Positions 41,211 through 50,300 of a DNA stretch of 64,000 nt are shown piece after piece; position 1 is the stretch's first letter; each line of letters begins with the position of its first letter. The position numbers were made by a program, and so were the translations under genes. The stretch is taken from assembly GCA_964602985.1 (NCBI GenBank), contig CAZRTJ010000012.1:38349-102348 (forward strand). Reading direction: 5' to 3'. The stretch is from CAYZJB01 sp964602985. GTDB lineage: Bacteria > CLD3 > SB21. The notes beneath the pieces are model-generated. The model worked only from the letters and a program-made list of their open reading frames with translations, ran no database searches and was not told where the DNA came from.

Positions 41211-44036
41211 ATGAGAACATTCTTGGTTGCTTCAATTTCTGTTATTCTGAGTCTTCGTGTCTTCTCACAGAACACAGGCTCTGCGTATTTCCCGAGAAAC
41301 ACGGGAACCAATACGCGCATTCGGGTGGCTGACGTTGCCCCTGTCCATCCGTCTGCTAATCCCGGAGCTTACCAGATCAGCGGAGGAAATATCTCGATGG
41401 AGATGTGGGTGTTTCCCATGGAACTGCCGGGAATGAACCAAGGTTCCATTCTTATTCGCAGGCCTTCCAATACAGGCTTTACGACTGATCCATACATGAC
41501 ATTCGACCTGAGCATCAATAACTATACAGGTTCGGATGAACCACGATTTGCAATGGAAATTACGGACGGGACGACCCCGATCACCAACCCTCACGTGTTT
41601 GTCAGAGATACAGCCGCTCCCAGAATTGGGGAATGGACGCATGTAGCTGGCACGTACGACGGCGCTACAGCCAAGCTGTATATCAACGGAGGCCTTGTTG
41701 CGCAACAAACTTTCAGTCTGAGCATGGGCTCAGGATCGACGGGTCTCTACATCGGCGGAACCTACTTTCAATCTTTCGAAGGTCTCATCGACGAAGTGCG
41801 TCTGTGGAACATCACTCGCACGCAGGCCGAAATACAAAGCAAGATGAATACGACGCTCATTGGCAATGAATCTGGTTTGGTCGGCTATTGGAAATTTGAC
41901 GAGACCGCCGGCGCGGTGATCGCTGTCGATGCGACGGCCAACCATAATGACCTGAATGTTCAGAATGGCGCGACTTTTGTGAATTCCCCGGCAAACACGG
42001 CCGTGAGTTTCGTAGTGCAAATACCGACTCCTTGGCAGCGGCTAGTTGCTGGCGATTACATTTCGCGTTCCTGGAACGCGTTGTTCGACGCATATCCTTC
42101 CGTCACAATCAACGGTGTCGATGCAACGGAAGGAGTGTTTGTCGATTGGTCATCCGATTCTCTCTTCGTGTTTCCCTCGGATACGGGGAATTTCAAAATA
42201 CGCTTGAAGCTGACCCACAACGGCCAATCCAAACAATTCGAATACACCGGCGGGTACGTCGATGCTTTTCCGACCTACGCCCGCACGCATAATAATAACA
42301 ACGCAGTCTTCACGAGCTTCAATAACGGCAAATTTGGCGCCCAACTCAGCGCTGCCGCTTATGGAGAAACCGGTCCCGAAGGGTACAGTGGCGTAGGGTT
42401 CGTTTTCAATGGACAAAACGGCCTGTTTGAAGGCTCATTGATGATCGGCAAATCCAGTACACAGGTTCTCGGAAATCTCTTTACGTACGGATATGACTAT
42501 GCAACGGGAGACACGACCGCCACCGGAACGCTGAATTTGCCGGGTTTTGCACAGGGATTTCAAAATTCATACACCGACGCCCGATCCACCAATCCCATTG
42601 GTTTGGCCATCGAACAGGTTACCTACTCCAAAGCGACAGCGCCCGATGATGACTATGTCATCATGGAATACCGCATTCGCAATACTTCATTAGCCGATCT
42701 GACCGGATTGTATGTCGGACTTAACATGGATTGGGATGTTAGCCTTAATGCAAATGTGGATCGCGGCGGCTACGATGCGGCAAGACGGTTATCGTACATT
42801 TATGAGAATGGTGGAGCTTCCAACCCCAACTACTACGGCGTGGTTGCGTTGAATGGCACGATCAGCGGACAGTCTATCTATCAAAATGGCATCGTGCATG
42901 ACGATCAAGACTCCGCCATGTATAGGATCATGACATCAGGGCCTATGCCACCTCCCGGTTTTGATACCGATGTCAGATCGCTCATCGCCGTCGGTCCGTA
43001 TAACATTCCACGCTTCGGCGTGATCAATGTACAGTTTGCCGTCGTGGGAGGGATCGATTTAGCCGATCTCCAAGCTAATGCGGACCGGGTGCTGTCCGTA
43101 ATCGCCGTCAACCCGGATCCGGCCCCCGTCATTAAACTCGGCGTCTTGGCGTCCGATGTGACCGACCAGATCAAGATCGCGATTGCTTCCGATCAATCAC
43201 TTGCCTTTGCGCGAACGATTGTTAACTCCAAGACGGTGAATATGAGATCTCTGGACGGGCGGACGTGGATGGCAGACTACACGTTAACCGCCGGTTCGAA
43301 TTTGATGATCCAGGCAAGTACAACGGACTATGAGGGCAGCAGTACGGTTGCCAGTCAGAATTATTCCCTCTCGAAGGCGAAACAACTGTCGAAGATGGGG
43401 GACTTTGACGTCACGAGTCTGTCCGAGGAGGGGTTTGTCCTGAGTACGACGCGGAAGGTTCGCATGAGTCAGAGCAGAATTCGGTTCCTGGAAGATGGAT
43501 TATGGTGCGTGGCGACCCTGGATGATCAGGAAGCGCGCATCCAAGCGGCCATCCCGTCATCATGGCTCGACGAACTGAAGAAGACGTACAAAGAGACCTA
43601 TGACGAGCGAAAGGTTGGCTTGTATGTGGTCGAGGAGGAGAATTTCAGTTACACAGGAGGCGAATCGGAAAGTGGAAAGCTGTCCGTTGTGCTGAACCTG
43701 TCCAAAACAGGTCAGACATTCGCCGTGGCATATGATCCGGATCACGTCGTGCTGCCAAAAGAACTTACCCTGTATCAGAATTTTCCAAATCCATTCAACC
43801 CGACGACTGAAATTCGATTCTTCCTTCCCGAACGAGCTCGTGTGACTGTCCAGATATATAATGTTCTTGGTCAGGAAGTTCGGACGCTGCTGGCTGAAGA
43901 TCGGCCCGGGGGATTCCATCAGATCGTGTGGAACGGACGAAATGATTCAGAAAAGGCCGTGGCGAGCGGTATGTACTTCTACACGGTGCGTACGCCGGCG
44001 CGTTCGATCACCCGGCGAATGTTGTTGGTCAAATAG
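41211..44036 (+). CDS. Secreted LamG-domain protein with T9SS sorting domain
   Basis: This 941-residue exported protein has signal MRTFLVASISVILSLRVFS. A LamG/concanavalin-like domain (about 30-260) has 'GEWTHVAGTYDGATAKLYIN', DEVRLWNITRTQAEI and GLVGYWKFDE. A beta-rich middle region (about 270-830) is of unknown family. The C-terminal type IX secretion sorting domain (about 845-941) has LYQNFPNPFNPTTEIRF, VYNVLGQEVRTL-like and SGMYFYTVRT, and ends in RRMLLVK. The product should cross the outer membrane by T9SS and be released or anchored at the surface. LamG domains bind sugars or proteins. Ribosome binding site GGGAGGAAAGC precedes the ATG. First large gene of the surface block. Confidence 0.9.
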   Translation: MRTFLVASISVILSLRVFSQNTGSAYFPRNTGTNTRIRVADVAPVHPSANPGAYQISGGNISMEMWVFPMELPGMNQGSILIRRPSNTGFTTDPYMTFDLSINNYTGSDEPRFAMEITDGTTPITNPHVFVRDTAAPRIGEWTHVAGTYDGATAKLYINGGLVAQQTFSLSMGSGSTGLYIGGTYFQSFEGLIDEVRLWNITRTQAEIQSKMNTTLIGNESGLVGYWKFDETAGAVIAVDATANHNDLNVQNGATFVNSPANTAVSFVVQIPTPWQRLVAGDYISRSWNALFDAYPSVTINGVDATEGVFVDWSSDSLFVFPSDTGNFKIRLKLTHNGQSKQFEYTGGYVDAFPTYARTHNNNNAVFTSFNNGKFGAQLSAAAYGETGPEGYSGVGFVFNGQNGLFEGSLMIGKSSTQVLGNLFTYGYDYATGDTTATGTLNLPGFAQGFQNSYTDARSTNPIGLAIEQVTYSKATAPDDDYVIMEYRIRNTSLADLTGLYVGLNMDWDVSLNANVDRGGYDAARRLSYIYENGGASNPNYYGVVALNGTISGQSIYQNGIVHDDQDSAMYRIMTSGPMPPPGFDTDVRSLIAVGPYNIPRFGVINVQFAVVGGIDLADLQANADRVLSVIAVNPDPAPVIKLGVLASDVTDQIKIAIASDQSLAFARTIVNSKTVNMRSLDGRTWMADYTLTAGSNLMIQASTTDYEGSSTVASQNYSLSKAKQLSKMGDFDVTSLSEEGFVLSTTRKVRMSQSRIRFLEDGLWCVATLDDQEARIQAAIPSSWLDELKKTYKETYDERKVGLYVVEEENFSYTGGESESGKLSVVLNLSKTGQTFAVAYDPDHVVLPKELTLYQNFPNPFNPTTEIRFFLPERARVTVQIYNVLGQEVRTLLAEDRPGGFHQIVWNGRNDSEKAVASGMYFYTVRTPARSITRRMLLVK

Positions 44037-44059
44037 GTTCAGATGATTGGAGGTGTTCA

Positions 44060-44677
44060 ATGAGAGGATCCATCCGAATAGTGTTCGTTCTTATCTGTTG
44101 TATTGCCTCTTGCCGCGAGGCAGACGATCCGAGGGACATTGTGACGGCGGACGAGGTACTATCGGCCGGCTGGGGGCAATTTGAAAGTAACGATTATGCC
44201 GGCGCCCTTTCGGCTTTTCTGGTTGCAAGTTCTTCCTACTCTGCGTCTGCCTATGTGGGAGCAGGCTGGGCGTCTTTGCGATTGGGTCAATACCAGGATG
44301 CGTTGAGTTACTTATCGAGGGCAGACATCGAAAATCTGTCAGCGGACGAAATCAATGACCGGTCGGCAGGTCTGGTTTTCCTCCTTTGGGGCGCTGACCG
44401 TGATACCGAAGCTCTCTTACAGGCCTCTCAATTGAACAGCCGTTCGCCGAATTACGTCTTCCAGCATGATGAAACCGTTGATTTCAAGGATATTGCTTAT
44501 GTCGAAGCGAGTATCTACTGGGGTCGGCAAAACTGGACGAATTGCCTGAACAAGATCAGGATTATCGATCCGTCCTACACAACGTCCGTCAGTGATCCGA
44601 ATATCGCGTCGATTCTGCTGGCAAAATTGGAAACGTTAGGCGCGTTCCATCTTGGTAAAAGGAGATTCTGCTTATGA
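44060..44677 (+). CDS. TPR-like lipoprotein
   Basis: This 205-residue protein has a lipoprotein signal MRGSIRIVFVLICCIASC (lipid Cys18) and TPR-like helix pairs ('SAGWGQFESNDYAGALSAFL', YVGAGWASLRLGQYQDAL). It probably scaffolds protein contacts in the periplasm or at the outer membrane. GGAGG lies before the ATG, 23 bases after the T9SS gene stop, and its TGA overlaps the next ATG. It therefore sits in one operon with a DUF2135-like lipoprotein and a FadL-like barrel. The exact role is unknown. Confidence 0.75.
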   Translation: MRGSIRIVFVLICCIASCREADDPRDIVTADEVLSAGWGQFESNDYAGALSAFLVASSSYSASAYVGAGWASLRLGQYQDALSYLSRADIENLSADEINDRSAGLVFLLWGADRDTEALLQASQLNSRSPNYVFQHDETVDFKDIAYVEASIYWGRQNWTNCLNKIRIIDPSYTTSVSDPNIASILLAKLETLGAFHLGKRRFCL

Positions 44678-45693
44678 GATCACGTGCGCATTTCCTGCTG
44701 CTGTTTGGGATCATAATGGCCAGCGCCTGTGATCCGAAGATCAAAGGAGACTTTGAAGTCGTCGGCAGTGATTTCATCCTCTTGTCCGATCCGGATGCTC
44801 TTATGGAACAACATGTTTCCATCCTCAACACAAACGTCAGTCGGATCGACGGAGACCTTCCCACTGCCACCAACGATATCACGGCGCCATTTCTGAGTGT
44901 GGAATATGATTCAGAGACCGACGGTATCGATTCAATGAACCTGGTTGCCGGTCTGACCAACAACTGGCGATGCTATGTGGTAAACCCGTACCAAACGACC
45001 GTTGCCGGCATGTATCTGAAAGTCGTGGGCGCCTCCAGCTATTTTCGAATTCCCCTGACAGCGCGGAATTCGGACTTTTTGCGGTATTCTATTCAGATTC
45101 AGGTTCCGCAAGACATCGCCGCCGGCAGGTTGGATTTTACCTATGGCCTGTACGATGCGCAGGGCAACGTGGGAAGATACTTCCTCGGCAAGTCGGAAGT
45201 TATACGTCTGGGCGGCGATTTTCTTCAGGTTGCGCTGACCTGGGACACAGATTCAACGGATCTCGATCTGTATGTAACGGAGCCGGATTCGACAGTTCTC
45301 TATTATGGTAACCGCCACTCAGATTCGGGCGGCGAATTCTTTCAGGACCATCAATTTGGCCGAGGGCCGGAAATCGCACGCTGGCTCGGTGATGCGCCGG
45401 ATGGCGAATACTCTGTTATGGTCGATTATTACTGGGATGAATCCACTCAGGATGCGTATGGATACAGCTGGCTGAAACTCACTCGTTTTGTCGTACGGAT
45501 CAACTACCACTCGCTGTCATCCACATTTGAATTCAGTGATCAGGTGGACTTAGCCAACCGGACGTTGACAGCGGTGACGTTCGAAAAAAACGGATCGACG
45601 CTCAGTCATTTTCAAAAGAGATCCGTAGCAAAAAATTCACTCGGACGCCTGTCCCATAAGCCATCAGGCCAATCAACCAAGGAGGCGCGATGA
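44674..45693 (+). CDS. Lipoprotein with DUF2135/YfaP-like beta domain
   Basis: This 339-residue lipoprotein (signal MRSRAHFLLLFGIIMASAC, lipid Cys19) has a beta-rich C-terminal half with 'LTWDTDSTDLDLYVTEPDST' and 'GEYSVMVDYYWDES', the pattern of DUF2135/YfaP domains found in bacterial surface and von Willebrand-type proteins. The N-terminal half is not recognised. Its start overlaps the TPR lipoprotein stop (ATGA) and its stop overlaps the FadL-like start (ATGA), so the three are translationally coupled. This coupling suggests one assembly at the outer membrane. Function unknown. Confidence 0.75.
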   Translation: MRSRAHFLLLFGIIMASACDPKIKGDFEVVGSDFILLSDPDALMEQHVSILNTNVSRIDGDLPTATNDITAPFLSVEYDSETDGIDSMNLVAGLTNNWRCYVVNPYQTTVAGMYLKVVGASSYFRIPLTARNSDFLRYSIQIQVPQDIAAGRLDFTYGLYDAQGNVGRYFLGKSEVIRLGGDFLQVALTWDTDSTDLDLYVTEPDSTVLYYGNRHSDSGGEFFQDHQFGRGPEIARWLGDAPDGEYSVMVDYYWDESTQDAYGYSWLKLTRFVVRINYHSLSSTFEFSDQVDLANRTLTAVTFEKNGSTLSHFQKRSVAKNSLGRLSHKPSGQSTKEAR

Positions 45694-47015
45694 AAACCTT
45701 ACTTTGCGTGCTGGTCATATCCCTTTGGAATCTCCAGATTGCACACGCACAACAGATCAGAGGCGCGCAGGCAGATTACAATATCACCGGGACTGGAGCT
45801 CGTGCGGAGGGATTCGGCGGCGCTTTTATCGGAGTCGCCGACGATGCGACAGCGATCACATGGAATCCCGGCGGTTTGACGCAACTTGAGCGCGCGGAAT
45901 TGTCCCTGGTGGGTCGGCAGGTAAGCGACGGCCTGAAATATTCCTCAGACTTTTCCTCCCTCAAGAACTCGCAAACGCATCTGTCTCTCAATTCCGCAAG
46001 CCTCGTTTTGCCTTTTACTCTCGGCGATCAGAAGTTCGTACTTGCCGGCGCCTTTCAGAGACAGTTCGATCTGAATAGCGATCGGACCGACGCGGCAGGT
46101 GATGTGGAAGTGCGGGAGGCCATCAAGGGTGGCGTAGACAATGTGTCCTTGGCCATCGCATACAGGCTGAGCAGAGTCATTTCACTTGGGGTCACAGCCA
46201 ACTATTGGTTTGGCAAACCCGAAAGCCGCTACAAAGAAACCCGTGTGAGCGCATTGTATGGCGGCGATGTCAGTGAGACCTATTATGCCCAGACTCAGAA
46301 GGACGATTATTTCGGATACAACTTCAACTCCGGTTTGCTGCTCGACCTGAGTTCCGCGAAAACACGCCTGAAGCTGGGTGTTGCAGTCCGAACGCCCTTC
46401 ACGCTGTACAGTGAAACCCTCTATGATGGAAAAAGCCGCTTTTATACAGTTTGGGGAGGCTCTCCAGATCAAGACTATTCCTTCAGGTATGACATCACTC
46501 AAAACATCCGCATCCCGCTGATGATTGGAATGGGGAGTTCATTTCAATTGGGCGATAATTTCACTTTGTCTGCGGATTATGAATTAAGGAAATTTGCGAA
46601 AAGCAAAAACAAAGTTCTCTATGCAGTTCGACAGGAAGACGGTTCCGGCAATGTGCTGATTGCCGCGGATGCGGAGGACTATCTTCTAAGCGAAAGCAAA
46701 AAGGACTTGAATCAGATTCGCGTGGGGGCTGAGTACTTGTGGATCAATGACTTCGCTGTGATTCCAATTCGCACCGGATTTCGGACGCTCCCAACGCTAA
46801 AAGCAAACAGCCGTTTCGACGGTTTTGAAACAACCCGGAAACAAGTGTCCGGAACGGCGGTCTCTTTTGGACTGGGGTTCATTGTTTCGAGGTTTGCGTT
46901 GGATTTCGCATACACCCTCTCAGGATATACGGCGAAGACCGTCTCCAGTGATGCCAGTTCAAAAGAACGAGTAACCAGGAACTATCTGACCAGTTCGATC
47001 ATCGTCTATTTCTGA
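45690..47015 (+). CDS. FadL/OMPP1-like outer-membrane barrel
   Basis: This 441-residue exported protein has a signal peptide MKTLLCVLVISLWNLQIAHA. The following 'ITGTGARAEGFGGAFIGVADDATAITWNPGGLTQLERAEL' region is the hatch segment of the FadL/TodX (PF03349-like) outer-membrane transport family and of the PorV-like proteins of T9SS genomes. Alternating strands follow, ending in aromatic IIVYF as outer-membrane barrels do. FadL-type channels take up hydrophobic compounds; PorV shuttles T9SS cargo to the attachment complex. Its place in a block of T9SS cargo makes the PorV-like reading attractive, but I cannot separate the two from sequence alone. Overlaps the upstream gene by ATGA. Confidence 0.82.
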   Translation: MKTLLCVLVISLWNLQIAHAQQIRGAQADYNITGTGARAEGFGGAFIGVADDATAITWNPGGLTQLERAELSLVGRQVSDGLKYSSDFSSLKNSQTHLSLNSASLVLPFTLGDQKFVLAGAFQRQFDLNSDRTDAAGDVEVREAIKGGVDNVSLAIAYRLSRVISLGVTANYWFGKPESRYKETRVSALYGGDVSETYYAQTQKDDYFGYNFNSGLLLDLSSAKTRLKLGVAVRTPFTLYSETLYDGKSRFYTVWGGSPDQDYSFRYDITQNIRIPLMIGMGSSFQLGDNFTLSADYELRKFAKSKNKVLYAVRQEDGSGNVLIAADAEDYLLSESKKDLNQIRVGAEYLWINDFAVIPIRTGFRTLPTLKANSRFDGFETTRKQVSGTAVSFGLGFIVSRFALDFAYTLSGYTAKTVSSDASSKERVTRNYLTSSIIVYF

Positions 47016-47326
47016 ATCGACGGCTGGGCGGATAGACGTCGCCGCCGAAAATCGTTCGGTGTGAAAAACCGCTCTGATGCGGATTATGGATGAGGATCAA
47101 TCAAGGGGGTGAACATGTGTATGATGAGCAGTTCATTTGTACGCGACGAACAGAGTGACCAGTGGCAGAAATTGAGTTGCTTTCCCTGGCGCTCTAAACT
47201 ACCTTCCAACAGGGCTTCAATATCCATCTCCTTTCTTTCCGATTTCTGTGAGACACTAGGTTTGGCAGGGAAACCATGTTGAACGAAGCGGTTATTCAAA
47301 TCCCATACAATGATCTGAGGTGAAGT
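47016..47326 (+). other. 311-base gap before the giant T9SS gene
   Basis: No gene with a recognisable family lies here. A 55-codon open frame (47115-47282) follows a strong GGGGGTG but has no supporting feature other than that. The end of the gap carries the ribosome binding site GAGGTG of the next gene. A promoter for that gene is likely but I could not define one. Confidence 0.5.
47115..47282 (+). CDS. Possible 55-residue peptide
   Basis: ATG at 47115 follows AAGGGGGTG by three bases, giving a small frame beginning MCMMSSSFVRDEQSDQ and ending GLAGKPC. It has no membrane segment or known motif. The only support is the strong ribosome binding site; it could as well be chance in an untranslated leader. 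Confidence 0.22.
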   Translation: MCMMSSSFVRDEQSDQWQKLSCFPWRSKLPSNRASISISFLSDFCETLGLAGKPC

Positions 47327-50300
47327 ATGAATCGCTTGCCGGCGTGGATCGGATTGCTGTTTCCAGTGTGGTTTATTCTCATGACCCCCTCTTGGAGCAC
47401 CTGGGCGCAGGGACCGGGCAATGCATTGCAGTTTGACGGGGTCGATGACTACGTAGATATATCAGACGATGACAGTTTTACTGGAAGTGCAATTACCATA
47501 GAAGCCTGGATCTATCCGGATGAAGTCGTCGGGACCGAGCGGATCCTTCTCTCAAAATACAATTCCAATGCGTCGGATATTAGTTGGACGCTCTACAAAC
47601 AAGCTGATGGGCGGTTGTTGTGGCAGGTTCACCAAGATCCCCCGACAGCGAGAATTATCGTTCAAGACGCAGTAACCATCTACGCGAATCAATGGCAACA
47701 CATTGCAGCAACGTATGAAGTGGCTACTCAAAACATGTACATTTACGTGAATGGAAGCATGACCGCAACAACATTGACGTTCGCATCTTCGCTTTCTTCT
47801 ATCTATAATGGAAACACTCCCGTTCGCATAGGATCAGCAGTGAATGCGGCGGGGAATATGGTGCAGTTCTGGGATGGTGCAATAGATGAACTCCGAGTGT
47901 GGAACAGTTTTCTTGACGCGAGTCAAATACGAACTCGCATGCACACACAGCTGACGGGAAGCGAATCTGGATTGGTCGCATATTACCGCTGTGATGAATC
48001 TTCAGGTAACTTAGACGATGGGACGAATAACAATCTGGACGGTGTACTGATGGGAGGCATGACCCGCGGAACCTCTACGGCCGCCGTCGGCGCCGGCTAC
48101 GGAAATATCCAAACCGTCTCCACGACCGGTTCCAGGAATTTTCCGACGACGAATCTTCTCCTCAACTTCACTAGCAAGAGCGGTTCGGACGACTTTCTCT
48201 CGACGTTGCTCAATGACAGTACCGCCGTAGGAACATTGCCGACAGGTTCCAACATCTACACAAAAAAATATTGGGTCCTTGAGAAATTCGGGTCCGGGAC
48301 TTTTGCGGCCAATGCTACATTTGAGCTGGGCACCGGCGCCATCAGTTCAGCGGACGTCAGCGCGCCGTCAAATCTGAAACTGTACCGGCGCAATGCGAAC
48401 GAATCCGGGTCGTGGACATTGGTGGGCTCTGCTTCTGCGGCCACGACCGCCAGTGTGACATTCAATGGATTGACCCAGACCGGGCAATACATGATCGGAA
48501 CTACGGGAACGTCAACTTTTTATTCGTCGGGTGATATCTTATTTTCGGAGTTCAGCAATGGCTCGTTCATCTTTAGTCTCAACAGTCCCTTGGATCTCGG
48601 TGATTTCGACAATGACGGTGATTTGGACGTGATTGTAACGGGCAATGACGGTTCAAACATAAAGACAATACTATACCGCAATACGAACGGAACTTACAAT
48701 GATGCAAATAGTTCCTTACAAAATCTTTATACCGGCGGCGTTCAGTGGGGGGATTACAATAACGACGGCGATTTGGACATCGCTATTCTTGGGTCATCCA
48801 CATACATAAGTAATCCTGCGGTAGACGGTGGAACTCCGGCGTTACCGATATACAAAGGTAACGGCACATCGTCCTTTACTTTGGACACGAACTTGTCTCC
48901 CATTCCTTTGAGAAACACTGTAACGAAGGTAGTTTGGGGAGATTACAACTTCGATGGCCAGACTGATTTGCTCGCTGGCGGAGTATTATATAAAAACCGT
49001 GGAGGGACGGGACACACATTTGATCGAGTTGGACACATACCGGATTCACTTTGGTCCAGCAACTACGTTTCATGGTGTGACTATGATGGAGAGGGCGACT
49101 TGGATTTTATTTACACCGCAGGGTACGCGGGACAATCTGCGTCCACGCAACTGTGGCGTAATGATGGGTCCACGTTCACACATGTTTTGACGCCCGTGGA
49201 CGGATCTTCGGATTTTCCACAACTCGCTGAGGGCATGCAGGCGTGGGGTGATTATGACAACGATGGTAAGCCTGATCTTGCAATTTGCGGCACCCCCGAC
49301 GCTTCCTCTAGGTTCTTGAAGATCTATAAAAACAATGGAAACGGAATCTTCCATGATATAGGAGCATCGTTGGGAGGCGGTGTCGGAGTTTCCATGGGTG
49401 CACTGGCATGGGGGGACTTTGACAATGATGGATGGCTTGATTTGATCGCCTTTGGCTATAATGCAACGGGGCCATACAATCTCTCCGTCTATCGCAATAA
49501 CCGCGATGGGTCATTCACGAATCTCGGATCAGTTGGCATATCCTCAGTTGTCGTTGGAAATGGTGCGGTTGGCGATTATGACAAGGACGGAAGGCTCGAC
49601 TTCATCATGACGGGTTGGAACCAGTCTAACCAGCATCAATTACTGACGGCCTGCCACAACAATACAAGCGTCAACCCGAATGCCAAGCCGACTGCGCCCG
49701 TCATTCGAAACACAGTTCCTGGCGCGGACAGCGTTCGCATTAGTTGGGATCTTGCGACGGACAATGAAACCCCGTCGTTGGGACTAACCTACAACATCCG
49801 AATGGGATCAAGTCCCGGTGGAATCAACATCGTCAGTCCCATGGCAGATGTTTCTACGGGCCTGCGTAAGGTTGCGCGTCAAGGTAACGCCTGGCACGAT
49901 ACGACCATTGTAATGCGAAATCTTGCAAATGGAACATACTACTGGGCCGTCCAGGCGATCGACAATAGCTATGATGGCGGCGCTTTTTCGTCTGAGCAGA
50001 GTTTTTCGATCGGCGTGCCACCGTTAGTTCCTGGAACGCCCGCAATCAACGTCAACACGATTACCAATGTCACGCTTTCCTGGTCAGCATCTGCCGGCAC
50101 ACTGACGCGTTATCGAATTTTCCGATCGACGACTTCGGGTACCGGTTTTGTTCAAGTGGATTCGACAAGCGATGCAACGAATGCGAAAACACATACGTTG
50201 CCGGTTGGAGGAACCTACTACTTTAAAATCGCGGCTGTCAATGCAAACGGAATGTCGGTACAGTCCGGCGAACAAACGGTCGTGACGCTAGCGGTGGAGC

